From Moritella sp. 5 (GTDB taxonomy: Bacteria > Pseudomonadota > Gammaproteobacteria > Enterobacterales > Moritellaceae): a DNA stretch of 64,000 nucleotides. Location: NCBI RefSeq assembly GCF_018219455.1, contig NZ_CP056122.1:2294001-2358000 (forward strand). Direction: 5' to 3'. The notes beneath the pieces are model-generated. The model had not been told where the DNA came from. It saw nothing but the letters and a program-made list of their open reading frames with translations, and made no database searches. Positions 45,504-55,502 of this stretch are shown piece after piece. Within the stretch, counting starts at the first letter, position 1, and each line of letters begins with the position of its first letter. Made by a program: the position numbers and the translations under genes.

Positions 45504-46160
45504 TTAGCTTGCTTGTAACAGGTTGAAAAACTGAGTTAAATTATTTGCTTCATAATCGGCTTTGTAATCTATATTCGTCACAACTTGCTCTGAACCAGAC
45601 AGCCAAACCGTAGTCATACCAAGGGTTTTGGCTGGTTTTAGGTTGCGAAGTTGGTCATCAAAGAAGACCGTGTTATGGCGATCAATCGCGTGTGTATCAC
45701 AAAGTGTTTGATAGCTTGAATTGTGTGGTTTTAGCTCATAATTTGCGTCTTCTAATGAAAAAATATCATCAAAGCAGTCGATTAACGCTAATTCCGTTAG
45801 AATTTTAGTCGCGTAATGTTTTGGTGAGTTCGTATAAATTATTTTACGACCAGCCAATTGACCGATTTGTTGCCCTAAATTGGGCTGTGCTTTCAGCGTC
45901 GTCATATTGATGTCGTGGCAATAATGGATGAAATCATCACGATTCACATGATGGTGCTTGATTAACCCTTTTACTGTACCGCCATATTGTCTGTAATATT
46001 GGTTAGATAAAAGAGTGGCCTCTGGAAGTGGTAGAGACAGTGCGTTAGCTATAAACTGGTGCATTCGTGATTCGACCTGCTTTAATATGCCTAACGAAGG
46101 GCAATAAAGCGTGTCATCAAGATCGAACAAGTAAGTATTGGCTTGGTTAATTTTTTGCAT
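45504..46160 (-). CDS. Pyrimidine 5'-nucleotidase-like HAD hydrolase
   Basis: A 218-residue HAD phosphatase of the SDT1/pyrimidine 5'-nucleotidase subgroup. Motif I is YLFDLDDTLYCPS, which is the subgroup signature, motif II IIYTNSPKHYA, and motif IV VFFDDQLRNLKPAKTLGM. A four-helix cap lies at about residues 20-90. Likely substrate: UMP/CMP or related phosphates, by family. Single gene, divergent from fabV. Confidence 0.88.
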   Translation of the reverse strand: MQKINQANTYLFDLDDTLYCPSLGILKQVESRMHQFIANALSLPLPEATLLSNQYYRQYGGTVKGLIKHHHVNRDDFIHYCHDINMTTLKAQPNLGQQIGQLAGRKIIYTNSPKHYATKILTELALIDCFDDIFSLEDANYELKPHNSSYQTLCDTHAIDRHNTVFFDDQLRNLKPAKTLGMTTVWLSGSEQVVTNIDYKADYEANNLTQFFNLLQAS

Positions 46161-46426
46161 ATTACTCTTCTCAATTTTTTACGCTGCTCAACGCATTAAT
46201 CGTGCATTTTGTGTGTGATGATAAATCTGAATGAGCAGTACGCATTATAAGGCTGCAATATTAGTGTAAAAGTACAATAATGCAAATGTATCCTATTTTG
46301 TTTGCTTAAATAGCGTCTTATTTTTGTGGTTAGAACTCCAACCAGATGAAAAACGTTAAAAAATAGGTGCTTAATTTTTCAGAAACTTTTATCCTATCTA
46401 CTGTGTCTCAACATTGTGAAGATAAT

Positions 46427-47632
46427 ATGATTATTAAACCAAAAACTCGCGGTTTCATCTGTACCACAACTCACCCTACTGGTTGTGATTTGAATGTTAA
46501 AGAACAGATACAGTATAATAAAGAGCAAGGTGTCATTGAAAATGCACCAAAACGTGTTCTGGTAGTTGGCTCATCAAGTGGTTACGGGCTTTCGTCTCGT
46601 ATTACTGCTGCATTCGGTGGTGGCGCTTCTACTATTGGTGTGTTTTTCGAAAAACCGGCAACAGAGAGAAAGCCGGGTACAGCAGGTTGGTATAACAGTG
46701 CTTCATTTGAAAAATATGCAGCAGAAGAAGGCCTATATGCAAAGAGCATTAATGGCGATGCATTTTCTGACAAAGCAAAACAAACTGCAATTAACCTAAT
46801 TAAAGAAGATCTAGGTCAAATTGACCTCGTTGTTTATTCATTGGCATCACCAGTACGTAAGTTACCAAGCACTGGTGAAGTTGTACGTTCTTGCTTGAAA
46901 CCTATTGGTGAAACGTATACAGCGAAAGCGGTTGATACCAATAAAAATAAAATATTTGAAGCAAGTGTTGAACCTGCAACAGAGCAAGAGATCAAAGATA
47001 CCATTACCGTTATGGGTGGTGAAGATTGGGAACTATGGATGTCTGCATTATCTGATGCCGGTGTATTAGCTGAAGGATGTAAAACCGTTGCTTATAGCTA
47101 TATCGGTACAGAAATTACATGGCCGATCTATTGGGATGGTGCCTTAGGCAAGGCAAAGCAAGATCTTGATCGTGCTGCTCATGCGATCGATGCGGACCTA
47201 AAAGTAAAAGGTGGCAGTGCAAACGTAGCTGTACTTAAGAGTGTAGTCACACAAGCAAGTGCTGCAATTCCAGTTATGCCGCTTTATATCGCAATGGCAT
47301 TCCGTGTGATGAAAGAACATGGTTTACATGAAGGTTGTTTAGAGCAAATTTCACGTCTATTCCGTGGTTCACTTTACCCACAAGGTCTTAGCAACGCTAA
47401 ATTAGACGAGGAAAATCGTCTACGCATGGATGATTGGGAACTTCGTGAAGATATTCAAGCTACTTGCGTGAAGCTATGGGACGAAGTGACCGATGAGAAC
47501 TTGTTTGAAACAACTGATTATCAGTATTACAAAGATGAGTTTTTAGCATTGTTTGGCTTTGGTATCGAAGGCGTTGATTATGATGCTGACGTTAATCCGA
47601 TTGTTGATTTTGCTCCAATTACACTTGACTAA
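46427..47632 (+). CDS. fabV: Enoyl-ACP/trans-2-enoyl-CoA reductase FabV
   Basis: FabV carries out the last step of each fatty-acid elongation cycle, reducing enoyl-ACP with NADH, and is insensitive to triclosan. It is an enlarged SDR: the NAD-binding motif is [20 protein letters not shown] and the active site is the Y-x8-K of [10 protein letters not shown]. The start [20 protein letters not shown] is the family N-terminus, so ATG 46427 (401 residues) is chosen over the extended 46367 reading. Its stop overlaps the convergent DUF1853 gene by 14 bp. Confidence 0.96.
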   Translation: MIIKPKTRGFICTTTHPTGCDLNVKEQIQYNKEQGVIENAPKRVLVVGSSSGYGLSSRITAAFGGGASTIGVFFEKPATERKPGTAGWYNSASFEKYAAEEGLYAKSINGDAFSDKAKQTAINLIKEDLGQIDLVVYSLASPVRKLPSTGEVVRSCLKPIGETYTAKAVDTNKNKIFEASVEPATEQEIKDTITVMGGEDWELWMSALSDAGVLAEGCKTVAYSYIGTEITWPIYWDGALGKAKQDLDRAAHAIDADLKVKGGSANVAVLKSVVTQASAAIPVMPLYIAMAFRVMKEHGLHEGCLEQISRLFRGSLYPQGLSNAKLDEENRLRMDDWELREDIQATCVKLWDEVTDENLFETTDYQYYKDEFLALFGFGIEGVDYDADVNPIVDFAPITLD

Positions 47633-48536
47633 TCTTAGCCTGTTTTGAACGGTCTAGCTTAATTTTAGCTAGCCATTCATCGGGAACAAGTATTAACCGC
47701 TCTGCTTCTTTTTGATTATTATATCTTAGGAGCTGTAGCGGTTTTTTTTCGCCCATTGTTTGGTGTTGATAAATATCAAGTTCGGTCTTGGCCCGTGTTG
47801 CAAGGTAATTTGGCTTCATTATTTGATACCAACGGTGATGTATGCACTCTTTCTTAAAATAATGATGTGTTATCCAACGCCAATTACAGCTATTCGGTAA
47901 TAACTGCTTTGTTAGCTCAAGAGCTGGGTGTGCTTGGTATAAACGGCCTTTGAGTATTATTTTTTCATCATCAATATTGATATTGTGTTCGCGTAATACT
48001 CCTTGTGCTGCTTCTTGTCGACCTAACTTAATCTGGTGTTCTAGCATATGGTTAAATTTAATATCGAAACGATCTTTCATGTTCGCGCCATACCATAATG
48101 GTGGTTCATTATTTGTGCTAGGGTATCCAAGATAAAATTTTACTGCGACTTCAAAGTGAGTGACTTGATTAGTGGTGTTGTCTTTGACAATAAAATCAAA
48201 TTCTCCATAGGTAAAGTGATCATCACGCACTTGCGTATTAGCGAGTAGCACCTCAAAGTTTGGATTATCGATAAAAAAGAAGTGCCAAAGTTGTTCAAAA
48301 TATAAACCCAACCTTGTAGCTGGTCGTATAAAATTGAGTAATGGCGCAGGGTCGACATCTAAAGCAAAGAGCCGCGGTAAGTAGTCTGTGTATTGCTGAG
48401 CTAACCAATCTGTTGAAACAAGGGCGTTGCTATTTAAGTTAATCATTGGAGGACTTGCAATCGACCATGCTAGATCACGTACTATCGGATGGTTAAAATT
48501 ATAGTTATAGGTGTCTAAAACACTTTCTATCGGCAT
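47619..48536 (-). CDS. DUF1853 family protein
   Basis: A 305-residue protein of the DUF1853 family. Characteristic blocks are [15 protein letters not shown] near the N-terminus, [13 protein letters not shown], and [27 protein letters not shown]. The alternation of acidic residues with E-V-K in the last block (GEFDF...EVAVK) resembles a PD-(D/E)xK nuclease fold, a possibility worth noting. A longer reading from 48626 overlaps the divergent Nif3 gene; I chose ATG 48536 because the conserved region starts soon after it, though its Shine-Dalgarno is weak. Function unknown. Confidence 0.85.
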   Translation of the reverse strand: MPIESVLDTYNYNFNHPIVRDLAWSIASPPMINLNSNALVSTDWLAQQYTDYLPRLFALDVDPAPLLNFIRPATRLGLYFEQLWHFFFIDNPNFEVLLANTQVRDDHFTYGEFDFIVKDNTTNQVTHFEVAVKFYLGYPSTNNEPPLWYGANMKDRFDIKFNHMLEHQIKLGRQEAAQGVLREHNINIDDEKIILKGRLYQAHPALELTKQLLPNSCNWRWITHHYFKKECIHHRWYQIMKPNYLATRAKTELDIYQHQTMGEKKPLQLLRYNNQKEAERLILVPDEWLAKIKLDRSKQAKISQV

Positions 48537-48612
48537 GTTATTTGCTTCAAGCTCCAACTTAACGTATACATATAACCTTAGATTAGGATTCAACAAATAA
48601 CGAGGAGCGGGC

Positions 48613-49374
48613 ATGGCCTCACTCAATAATAAAAAACTTGAAAATATTTTAACTGACTTTATGCAGCCACATCGTGTTCGTGATTTTACCGTTAACGGTA
48701 TGCAGGTTCAGGGTAAAGACACCGTGACTAAAGTGATCACGGGTGTCACAGCATCTCAAGCATTAATTGACGCTGCAGTAGAGCAGCAAGCAGATGCAAT
48801 TTTAGTGCATCATGGCTATTTTTGGAAAAATGAATCACCAGCGATTACGGGGATTAAATATAATCGCATTAAAACGCTGATCAAGCATGATATTAACTTG
48901 TATGCTTATCACCTGCCGCTAGATATACACCCTGAATTGGGTAACAATGTTGAATTAGCTAAGCTATTAGGTATTACGGTTCGTCGTGGTCTGGAACCGT
49001 GGGATAAAGCGAGTGTTGCTTTAGTGGGTAAATTCGAAGATGAGATCTCAACTGAAGAACTCACTCAACGTATTGAAACTCAACTTAACCGTTCTCCGTT
49101 GGTTGTTGATGCGGGTAAGCCAATTAAATCGGTGGCTTGGTGTACTGGCGGTGGTCAAAGTTATATTGAATTAGCAATTGAACAGGGAATTGATGCATTT
49201 ATCAGTGGTGAAGCGTCCGAACAGACCATTCATTTGGCTCGTGAAGCCGGTATAAGTTTTTTTGCTGCGGGTCATCACGCAACAGAACGTTATGGTGTTA
49301 AAGCGTTAGGTGAATGGTTAGCAGAAGAAAAAGGTTTGGACGTAACTTTTATTGATATTGATAATCCGGTGTAA
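48613..49374 (+). CDS. Nif3-like dinuclear metal centre protein (YbgI)
   Basis: A 253-residue member of the Nif3/YbgI family, toroid hexamers with a dinuclear metal site, often annotated GTP cyclohydrolase I type 2. Metal-binding motifs are LVHHGYFW (two His), YHLPLDIHPELGNNVELAKLLG, and the C-terminal FAAGHHATERYGV. A GAGGAG Shine-Dalgarno lies just before the ATG. It is divergent from DUF1853. The cellular function is not settled. Confidence 0.92.
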   Translation: MASLNNKKLENILTDFMQPHRVRDFTVNGMQVQGKDTVTKVITGVTASQALIDAAVEQQADAILVHHGYFWKNESPAITGIKYNRIKTLIKHDINLYAYHLPLDIHPELGNNVELAKLLGITVRRGLEPWDKASVALVGKFEDEISTEELTQRIETQLNRSPLVVDAGKPIKSVAWCTGGGQSYIELAIEQGIDAFISGEASEQTIHLAREAGISFFAAGHHATERYGVKALGEWLAEEKGLDVTFIDIDNPV

Positions 49375-49381
49375 TTAAATT

Positions 49382-49423
49382 GGCTTACTCATTAACAAAA
49401 TATGTTGCTGAGTAAGCCTTTTA
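49382..49423. terminator. Terminator between nif3 and the GT2 gene
   Basis: GGCTTACTCA/TGAGTAAGCC with a 17-nt loop and TTTT after the stem on the + strand. Confidence 0.75.
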
Positions 49424-49435
49424 TGCATGTATAAA

Positions 49436-50392
49436 CTACATATTTAGATTGTGGTCATACCCGGACATCTGGATAGTCAATTTTAAATCGGTGAGGATAT
49501 TCCGAAAACGGCGTGATGCAGGTTGTTCACACAGAGCCTTGATATCACAGGCCAATGCTTGAGTTGGACGCGCTACTTGGCGGTAATATTCTGCGTACGA
49601 TTCTGATAAATGTGCATGAGCAGAGCGTACCGCATAAGGGTCAATGGTTTTAATTTTTCTTTCGTAGCGCCTGATAACCTGTTCAACAGCTTTTAACTGC
49701 TTAATTCGATTAGTTATAATGGTCTTTTTGCGTAGGCAAGCTGCTAATGGTTTCTTAATACAACCGATTGCAGTGTGTAATGCTATTTTTAACCACAAGT
49801 CCCAATCTGATACCAGCTTTATATTATGATCAAAACCGTCTAGTGCTAAATATAAATCCCGTCTAACAAGTACAGTCGATGTGCCAATGATGTTTTCGGA
49901 GAAGATCGCGGCAGCACCTTTAGGGATGACAAATGCATCCGCGCTATGTTGAACTATTTGTTGTTTAAAATAATCACTATGGGTAAAGCTATCGTGAGTT
50001 ACTTCACTTTTATCATTCATTAATTCACAGTTAGTAAAGCAAATACCAAGTTGTGGTTTTTCTTTCATAAACTTAATTTGTTGTTGTAGTTTGTTTTTAT
50101 ACCAGTATTTATCGGCATCAAGAAAGGCAATATATGTACCACTTGCCACCCGAACCGCATGGTTTCTAGCAGTCGATGTACCTTCTCCATTTAATTTTAA
50201 GGCGATAATATTATTGTGTTTTCGGCAGAGCTGGCAAATCCATTTCCAACTACCATCGGTTGAACCATCGTCAACAATGATGACTTCTATATTATCTATA
50301 TTTTGTTGCCAAATACTCTCGATTGCTTGAGGTAGAGAGGGAAGACAATTTTTGTTTGGAATAATGACACTCACTGTTGGTTTCATATTCAC
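49436..50392 (-). CDS. Family 2 glycosyltransferase
   Basis: A 318-residue soluble GT-A glycosyltransferase (GT2). N-terminal motifs are SVIIPNKNCLPSLPQAIESI and IIVDDGSTDGSW; the nucleotide-sugar DxD equivalent is AFLDADKYWYKNKL. Later, DHNIKLVSDWDLWLKIA is the acceptor-side acidic motif. There is no membrane anchor. It lies at the left edge of the polysaccharide island, divergent from the main operon with about 190 bp between them. Donor sugar not deducible. Confidence 0.9.
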   Translation of the reverse strand: MNMKPTVSVIIPNKNCLPSLPQAIESIWQQNIDNIEVIIVDDGSTDGSWKWICQLCRKHNNIIALKLNGEGTSTARNHAVRVASGTYIAFLDADKYWYKNKLQQQIKFMKEKPQLGICFTNCELMNDKSEVTHDSFTHSDYFKQQIVQHSADAFVIPKGAAAIFSENIIGTSTVLVRRDLYLALDGFDHNIKLVSDWDLWLKIALHTAIGCIKKPLAACLRKKTIITNRIKQLKAVEQVIRRYERKIKTIDPYAVRSAHAHLSESYAEYYRQVARPTQALACDIKALCEQPASRRFRNILTDLKLTIQMSGYDHNLNM

Positions 50393-50580
50393 CCCTACTG
50401 ATCTATAAGTTACAAATCCTTTTGCATTAATAGATAGCTTAGTCGATTTAATTAATTACGGCTGACCTGTGTTTTAATTTTGTACTTTTTAATATAGATC
50501 ATTTTTAAGCATATTTAATCTATTGTTTTTATATAGTCTAGTCTTGATACATAGTTAACGGTTACAAGGACAGCTCTTAT

Positions 50581-51285
50581 ATGGATATGCTTGGATCAAT
50601 AAAGCTATGGCTAAAAAATGACGAGAGTGCGATAGCTAAAGCGTGCCATCGTTGTATTCGTGAACTGATGCATTTTTCTATACCCGTTATTCCTTTTATT
50701 CATCCTTGTATGCTTCGAATACACCTCCTTATTACCCACTTATTCGCAAATATTTTTCGGATTTTATATTGGACCCCTTTATTTAAAAGTCGCTTAGTAA
50801 CAAGACCGAGTAACTTATACCTATATTCAGGAATGCCATTGGTATTAGGACATTTAACTATTGAAATGGGCGACAATTGCCGTGTATCTGGTATTTCAAC
50901 ATTAAGTGGACGAAGTATGGACGGGCGGCCATCTCGTCTAATAATCGGAAACAATGTCGATATAAACTGGCAAAATAATATTGCGGTAGGTGGGAATATT
51001 GTGATTGAAGATAATGTAAGGCTAGCAGGACGGGTTTTTTTGGCTGGTTACCCTGGCCACCCTATTGATGTAAAAGAGCGCGCTGCGGGGTTACCAGATC
51101 ATGAACATCAAGTCGGCGACATTGTTTTAAAGCGTGATGTTTGGTTAGCGACGGGTGTCAGTGTTATGGCTGGGGTTACTATTGGAGAAGGCACAATCGT
51201 TGCTGCAGGCAGCATAGTGACCAAAGATTTACCCTCAAGTGTACTTGCTGGCGGCATACCAGCTAAGGTAATTAAATCATTATGA
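50581..51285 (+). CDS. Hexapeptide-repeat (LbetaH) acyltransferase
   Basis: A 234-residue left-handed beta-helix acyltransferase, like WcaF or maltose O-acetyltransferases. Residues from about 90 onwards form the helix, with [LIV]-G-x4 repeats such as IGNNVDINWQNNIAVGGNIVIEDNV, and the catalytic-type His in AGYPGHPID; the C-terminus VLAGGIPAKVIKSL is typical. The N-terminal 80 residues are hydrophobic and basic and are not part of the helix. It probably acetylates a sugar of the exopolysaccharide. The stop overlaps the next start (ATGA), so it leads a coupled operon. Confidence 0.88.
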   Translation: MDMLGSIKLWLKNDESAIAKACHRCIRELMHFSIPVIPFIHPCMLRIHLLITHLFANIFRILYWTPLFKSRLVTRPSNLYLYSGMPLVLGHLTIEMGDNCRVSGISTLSGRSMDGRPSRLIIGNNVDINWQNNIAVGGNIVIEDNVRLAGRVFLAGYPGHPIDVKERAAGLPDHEHQVGDIVLKRDVWLATGVSVMAGVTIGEGTIVAAGSIVTKDLPSSVLAGGIPAKVIKSL

Positions 51286-52475
51286 ACAACTGGCAATGGA
51301 TTGTACTTGGTGAAGACTGGGGACGCCACCCAAGCAGTACACAGCATTTGATGAAATCAATGACGCGTAAACATCAGGTATACTGGGTTAACTCAATAGG
51401 TTTGAGACGTCCTAAGTTAACGGATGGTAAACGTATTATTGAAAAACTAAAACAACTGAAGAATGCCTATGCGAATGATTTTAACCAGAATAAAATGCTT
51501 TCGAATGTTGAGATGAAGCCGTTAGAAATCCTTGCTCCAATCGCATTACCTTGGCCTGGAAGTCATATCGCTTATGTGATTAATCGTTTGTTATTAACGT
51601 ATCAAATTCGTGCACTGTTGGATCGGCATGTAACGGATAAGAATTTATCGCGTATTTTATGGTTATCATTACCGACGGGGCGTTGTGTTATCGATGCATT
51701 AGAAGAAGATATTGTCGTTTATTATGTTGGTGATGACTTTAGTGCGTTGCACGGTGTTGATCATAAAAAAGTTAATTTTGAAGAGGTTGAACTAGTAAAA
51801 TGTGCGGATATTATCTTTGCCGCAAGTGACAATATCGCCCGTCAATTTCCTCAGCATAAAACCTACTTGTTACCACACGGCGTTGATTTAAAGCACTTTT
51901 CATCAGAGTATAAACGTCCGAATCATTATCCTGACTCCGATCTTGTCGTAGGCTATTATGGCAGTATTACCCGTTGGTTAAATTTTGAATTAATAACGTT
52001 CCTCGCGCGTGCTCGACCCGATATTACATTTCTATTTATTGGGAGAATTGAGATCGATGATTGTCCAATGTTTGAGTATGAAAATATTGTCCATTTGGTG
52101 GATATGCCTCATAAAGAGTTGATTAAATATGCAGCTAATTGGCAAGTATCATTAATCCCATTCGTTAATAATGAACAGATTCGAGCATGTAATCCTTTAA
52201 AATTAAGAGAATATTTAGCCATTGGACACCCAATACTAAGCACTAAATATCCAGCAGTTATGGAATTTTCAGAATGTATTTATATTGCAGATAATCAGCA
52301 ACAGATGCTAGAGCAGTTAAATACAGCATTAATTTTATCGCAGACAGAGCTTAAACAGCTTAAAGACGAATCTCGGAAAATGGTTGAAAGCTCAACTTGG
52401 GAAGCGAGGTGTGATTATGTTTCGGCGTTATTAATGCAGAAACTAACAGATAAAGACAACATTGCATGTAATTAA
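51282..52475 (+). CDS. Glycosyltransferase, GT-B (GT4-like)
   Basis: A 397-residue GT-B glycosyltransferase. The N-terminal domain begins WIVLGEDWGRHPSSTQHLM, and the C-terminal domain has VGYYGSITRWLNFELI and ACNPLKLREYLAIGHPILST, the nucleotide-sugar-binding E-x7-E-like region of GT4. LPHGVDLKHF is the usual hinge. It resembles TuaH-type transferases more than classic WaaG. Translationally coupled to the acyltransferase. Sugar and acceptor unknown. Confidence 0.85.
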   Translation: MNNWQWIVLGEDWGRHPSSTQHLMKSMTRKHQVYWVNSIGLRRPKLTDGKRIIEKLKQLKNAYANDFNQNKMLSNVEMKPLEILAPIALPWPGSHIAYVINRLLLTYQIRALLDRHVTDKNLSRILWLSLPTGRCVIDALEEDIVVYYVGDDFSALHGVDHKKVNFEEVELVKCADIIFAASDNIARQFPQHKTYLLPHGVDLKHFSSEYKRPNHYPDSDLVVGYYGSITRWLNFELITFLARARPDITFLFIGRIEIDDCPMFEYENIVHLVDMPHKELIKYAANWQVSLIPFVNNEQIRACNPLKLREYLAIGHPILSTKYPAVMEFSECIYIADNQQQMLEQLNTALILSQTELKQLKDESRKMVESSTWEARCDYVSALLMQKLTDKDNIACN

Positions 52476-52496
52476 CAATGGTCTTGGGAGTACGTT

Positions 52497-52982
52497 ATGA
52501 AAGGACTTATCCAGAATAAATATAGAGGAACAGCGTTGCTATTCGTCACGTTAATATCGCAGTTCGGATGTGCGAATTCGCCAACGGTTATTCCAATGGC
52601 AATGATTGGGATAGCATCGCTATCAGAACGTGGTAAATCGGCAGTAATAGAACCGAGAAAACTAAATTTTATTTTCGAATACAAGCAAGTAGAGTTAAGC
52701 AGAGAGCAGCGGAATCAGTTACTTTACCTTTATGACTGGCAGCACGGCGCGATCATTAGTTATGGTAAAGCAAAAGCCGAAAATGACTATACAGGTTTGT
52801 TTATCGGACATAAACGTGTGCAAGCAGTTAGTCAAGCCTTAGCTAAAAATCAGGTAATACTTCAGGTTAATTATGATCCGACATTGGCTGAGGACTCTGT
52901 AGTGGTTAAAGAAAATATTGTCCAAACAACACGTATAGCTACTGATAAAAAAACGGATTTAGTTGAGAACTCTAGGCTGTAA
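52497..52982 (+). CDS. Exported OmpA-like-fold protein in the polysaccharide operon
   Basis: A 161-residue secreted protein. An N-terminal hydrophobic segment ends in LISQFGC (C about 25), resembling a lipoprotein signal but with a poor lipobox (QFGC). The rest looks like a degenerate OmpA C-terminal domain: LNFIFEYKQVELSREQRNQLL, then IISYGKAKAEND and HKRVQAVSQALAKNQV, corresponding to the family's G-x-A and S-x-RA-x2-V helix. It could tie the glycan machinery to the peptidoglycan. It lies between a GT and the Wzz-like gene with 21 bp and 2 bp gaps. Confidence 0.6.
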   Translation: MKGLIQNKYRGTALLFVTLISQFGCANSPTVIPMAMIGIASLSERGKSAVIEPRKLNFIFEYKQVELSREQRNQLLYLYDWQHGAIISYGKAKAENDYTGLFIGHKRVQAVSQALAKNQVILQVNYDPTLAEDSVVVKENIVQTTRIATDKKTDLVENSRL

Positions 52983-52984
52983 AT

Positions 52985-54454
52985 ATGGGTATTATTGTAT
53001 GGGGTAATATTTATCGATTTATCGAGACGATGTGGCGCCGACGTTATTACCTTGGTGTTTCTATTGTAATCGCAATGCTGAGTGCATCCTTCATGAGTGT
53101 TGTCACGGATAAACGATACGATGCACACACATCGATATTAGTTCAGGAAAGTGCATTGCTTAATCCATTTTTAGAAGACTTATCAGTATCATTTAATCTT
53201 GAACAAAGGATCGTGGCTTTACGCGTGTTAGTACATAGCCGGCACATATTATTAACCGTTGCTAAGCAAAATGAGTTAATCAATACCAGCAGCAGTTATC
53301 GAGAAAGAGACTTAATTGTTGAACAACTGTCAGATGCAATCCTATTAACGCTATCTGGCACAGATCTGGTGATTATCTCTTTGAGTTGGGATGATCCAAA
53401 TAAAATGGAATCGATTTTGAGCTCTGTTAGTCAATTGTTTATTGATAGTTTAATGGCACCCAGTAGAGCATCAATTATTTCATCAGAGGAATTTCTACTT
53501 GCACAGCTAGAGTTAAGGCGTGATAAGTTGGTCGTAGCAGAGGAAAAAATGGCTTCTTTTCGTCGTAAACATATCGGAGTTTTACCTGAGTTATTTATTC
53601 AAAATAATCAGACGCTATTTTCTATTTACAGTGAAATTAGAGAGAAAGATATTGAATTGTCAGGCGCTTATGGTCAGTTGAATAGCCTAAAGCTTAAATT
53701 GGCGCAAACGAATCCCGTGATCGGTGTAGTTGAAGAGCAAATCGTAACAGCAGAAGCAAAACTGTCACTCTTAAAAGCAAGTTACACCCGTAGCCACTCT
53801 AAAGTTCAATCTGTTGAATTGCAGTTAAATAATTTAAGAAATGAGCAAAATAAATTACTAAGCAAAAACGTGGCATTAACAGATGAACAGTTAGAACAGC
53901 TATGGAATTTGGTTTCTGTTGCTGAGAACGGGAATGGTGAAAGTAAAGTTCCGTCATTGTTATTATCTCAGTTAGAGAATCTGCAAGCCGCTCAATCGCG
54001 CGTTATACAATTAGAAAATGAAGTTGCAATGTTACGACAACAATCGGAGCATTTAACAAGTAACGTCGCGATGGAAGCGGATGTGGCGAAAGAGCTGAGT
54101 GCTCTAAAGCGTGATCTGACCGTTAACACCAAATTATATCATGATTTGTTAAACCGTCACGAGATGGCAAAAGTGACTGGTGAGCTAGGTCGTCATGAAG
54201 AACCTGAAAAAATTAAAGTAATTGATAGGCCTTTTACGCCAGGTTATCCCTCTAATTTATCTCTGTTCGTATACATTATTATTGGTCTATTTAGTGGTAT
54301 CGGTGGTGGTATTGGTTTGGCGGTTATAGTCGAGTTATTAGACGACACGTTATGGCACATAAGAAAAATCAGCTTGTTTGATGGTATTGACATTATCGTA
54401 CGATTACCTTCGATTGATTATGAAAAGGATGTTGATAATGAAAATCATGGTTGA
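52985..54454 (+). CDS. Wzz/GumC-type polysaccharide chain-length determinant
   Basis: A 489-residue polysaccharide co-polymerase. N-terminal transmembrane helix about residues 18-38 (YYLGVSIVIAMLSASFMSVV), the Wzz domain with DKRYDAHTSILVQ, long coiled coils (about 170-400) with many Glu/Gln/Leu residues, then a proline-rich stretch FTPGYPSNLS and a second membrane helix (LFVYIIIGLFSGIGGGIGLAVIV). It has no C-terminal tyrosine kinase; it ends 35 residues after the second helix. Wzz-type proteins set polymer length with a Wzy partner, which is not present in this island. Confidence 0.85.
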   Translation: MGIIVWGNIYRFIETMWRRRYYLGVSIVIAMLSASFMSVVTDKRYDAHTSILVQESALLNPFLEDLSVSFNLEQRIVALRVLVHSRHILLTVAKQNELINTSSSYRERDLIVEQLSDAILLTLSGTDLVIISLSWDDPNKMESILSSVSQLFIDSLMAPSRASIISSEEFLLAQLELRRDKLVVAEEKMASFRRKHIGVLPELFIQNNQTLFSIYSEIREKDIELSGAYGQLNSLKLKLAQTNPVIGVVEEQIVTAEAKLSLLKASYTRSHSKVQSVELQLNNLRNEQNKLLSKNVALTDEQLEQLWNLVSVAENGNGESKVPSLLLSQLENLQAAQSRVIQLENEVAMLRQQSEHLTSNVAMEADVAKELSALKRDLTVNTKLYHDLLNRHEMAKVTGELGRHEEPEKIKVIDRPFTPGYPSNLSLFVYIIIGLFSGIGGGIGLAVIVELLDDTLWHIRKISLFDGIDIIVRLPSIDYEKDVDNENHG

Positions 54455-55499
54455 AATTATTCAACATCTAAAACCGGGTGGTATTGAAAAGTTAGTGATT
54501 GATATCATGCGATTACAAGATTCAGATGTTAGGGTTTACATCGTAGCGTTAGAGGGGGATAAGTCGGCTTGTTTAGCGCTCTGGCCTGCATTGAAACGGT
54601 ATCAAGAACGATTAGTTTTTTTGGACAAGAAACCGGGGTTTACACTCTCGACGGTAAGGCGACTGCGTAAAATATTAAGGAAATTAGAGGCTGATGTTAT
54701 ACACACTCATCATATTGGTCCTTTGCTTTATGGTTGTATGGCAACACTAAAATCAACCAACATACAGCATATTCATACAGAACATGATACGTGGCATTTG
54801 CTTGATAATAAGCAGTTACAGATGACAAAGTTAATGTTGCGGTTAAGTCGAATCACGTTAGTTGCCGATGCGTCAACGGTTGGAATAAAGCTATCTGAAA
54901 TGCTTGGCAGTAATGTTAATCCTGTCACGATCTTAAATGGCATTGATACAGAAAGATTTTTACCGAGCCTAAATCATAAACGTTATAAAAATAACACCCG
55001 TGTTTTCAAAATTGGTTGCGCAGCAAGGCTTGTCACTGAAAAATCCTTGGACGTATTAATTCAAGCTATCGCGGATATTCCTAATGCGGAACTATATATT
55101 GCTGGCGATGGCCCTGAAAAGCATAACCTTGTTAATTTAGTGCAGGAATTAGGCTTGTCAACTAAAGTTAAATTCATTGGCTATACAGATGATATGGTTA
55201 GTTTTTATCATCAGTTAGACTTATTCGTACTTACTTCGTCAAATGAAGGACTACCTTTGTCAATATTAGAAGCTCAGTCGTGTAATGTTCCTGTCGTTTG
55301 TAGCGATGTTGGCGGTGTACATGAGGGTGTATGCAAGCAAACGGGTCGATTAATTAAACGCCATTCTGTTAATGAATTTCATATTGCAATAAAAGCACAG
55401 ATAAAGCAGCGTAGTGAGTATCAACCTCGTGATTTTATTACGCAAAATTTTGATATTAAAAAGATGATCAAAGCTTATAACAAGCTTATTGAGGAGTAG
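54438..55499 (+). CDS. Glycosyltransferase family 4
   Basis: A 353-residue GT-B enzyme. The N-terminus MVEIIQHLKPGGIEKLVIDIM has the GGIE acceptor-side motif, LNGIDTERF the hinge, and the C-terminal domain has IGCAARLVTEKSLDVLI, IAGDGPEKHNLV and the GT4 signature SSNEGLPLSILEAQSCNVPVVCSDVGG. ATG 54438, with AAGGA 8 nt upstream, is chosen; it overlaps the Wzz-like gene by 17 bp in another frame, so translational coupling is likely. Retaining enzyme; donor unknown. Confidence 0.9.
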   Translation: MKIMVEIIQHLKPGGIEKLVIDIMRLQDSDVRVYIVALEGDKSACLALWPALKRYQERLVFLDKKPGFTLSTVRRLRKILRKLEADVIHTHHIGPLLYGCMATLKSTNIQHIHTEHDTWHLLDNKQLQMTKLMLRLSRITLVADASTVGIKLSEMLGSNVNPVTILNGIDTERFLPSLNHKRYKNNTRVFKIGCAARLVTEKSLDVLIQAIADIPNAELYIAGDGPEKHNLVNLVQELGLSTKVKFIGYTDDMVSFYHQLDLFVLTSSNEGLPLSILEAQSCNVPVVCSDVGGVHEGVCKQTGRLIKRHSVNEFHIAIKAQIKQRSEYQPRDFITQNFDIKKMIKAYNKLIEE

Positions 55500-55502
55500 C
55501 CT

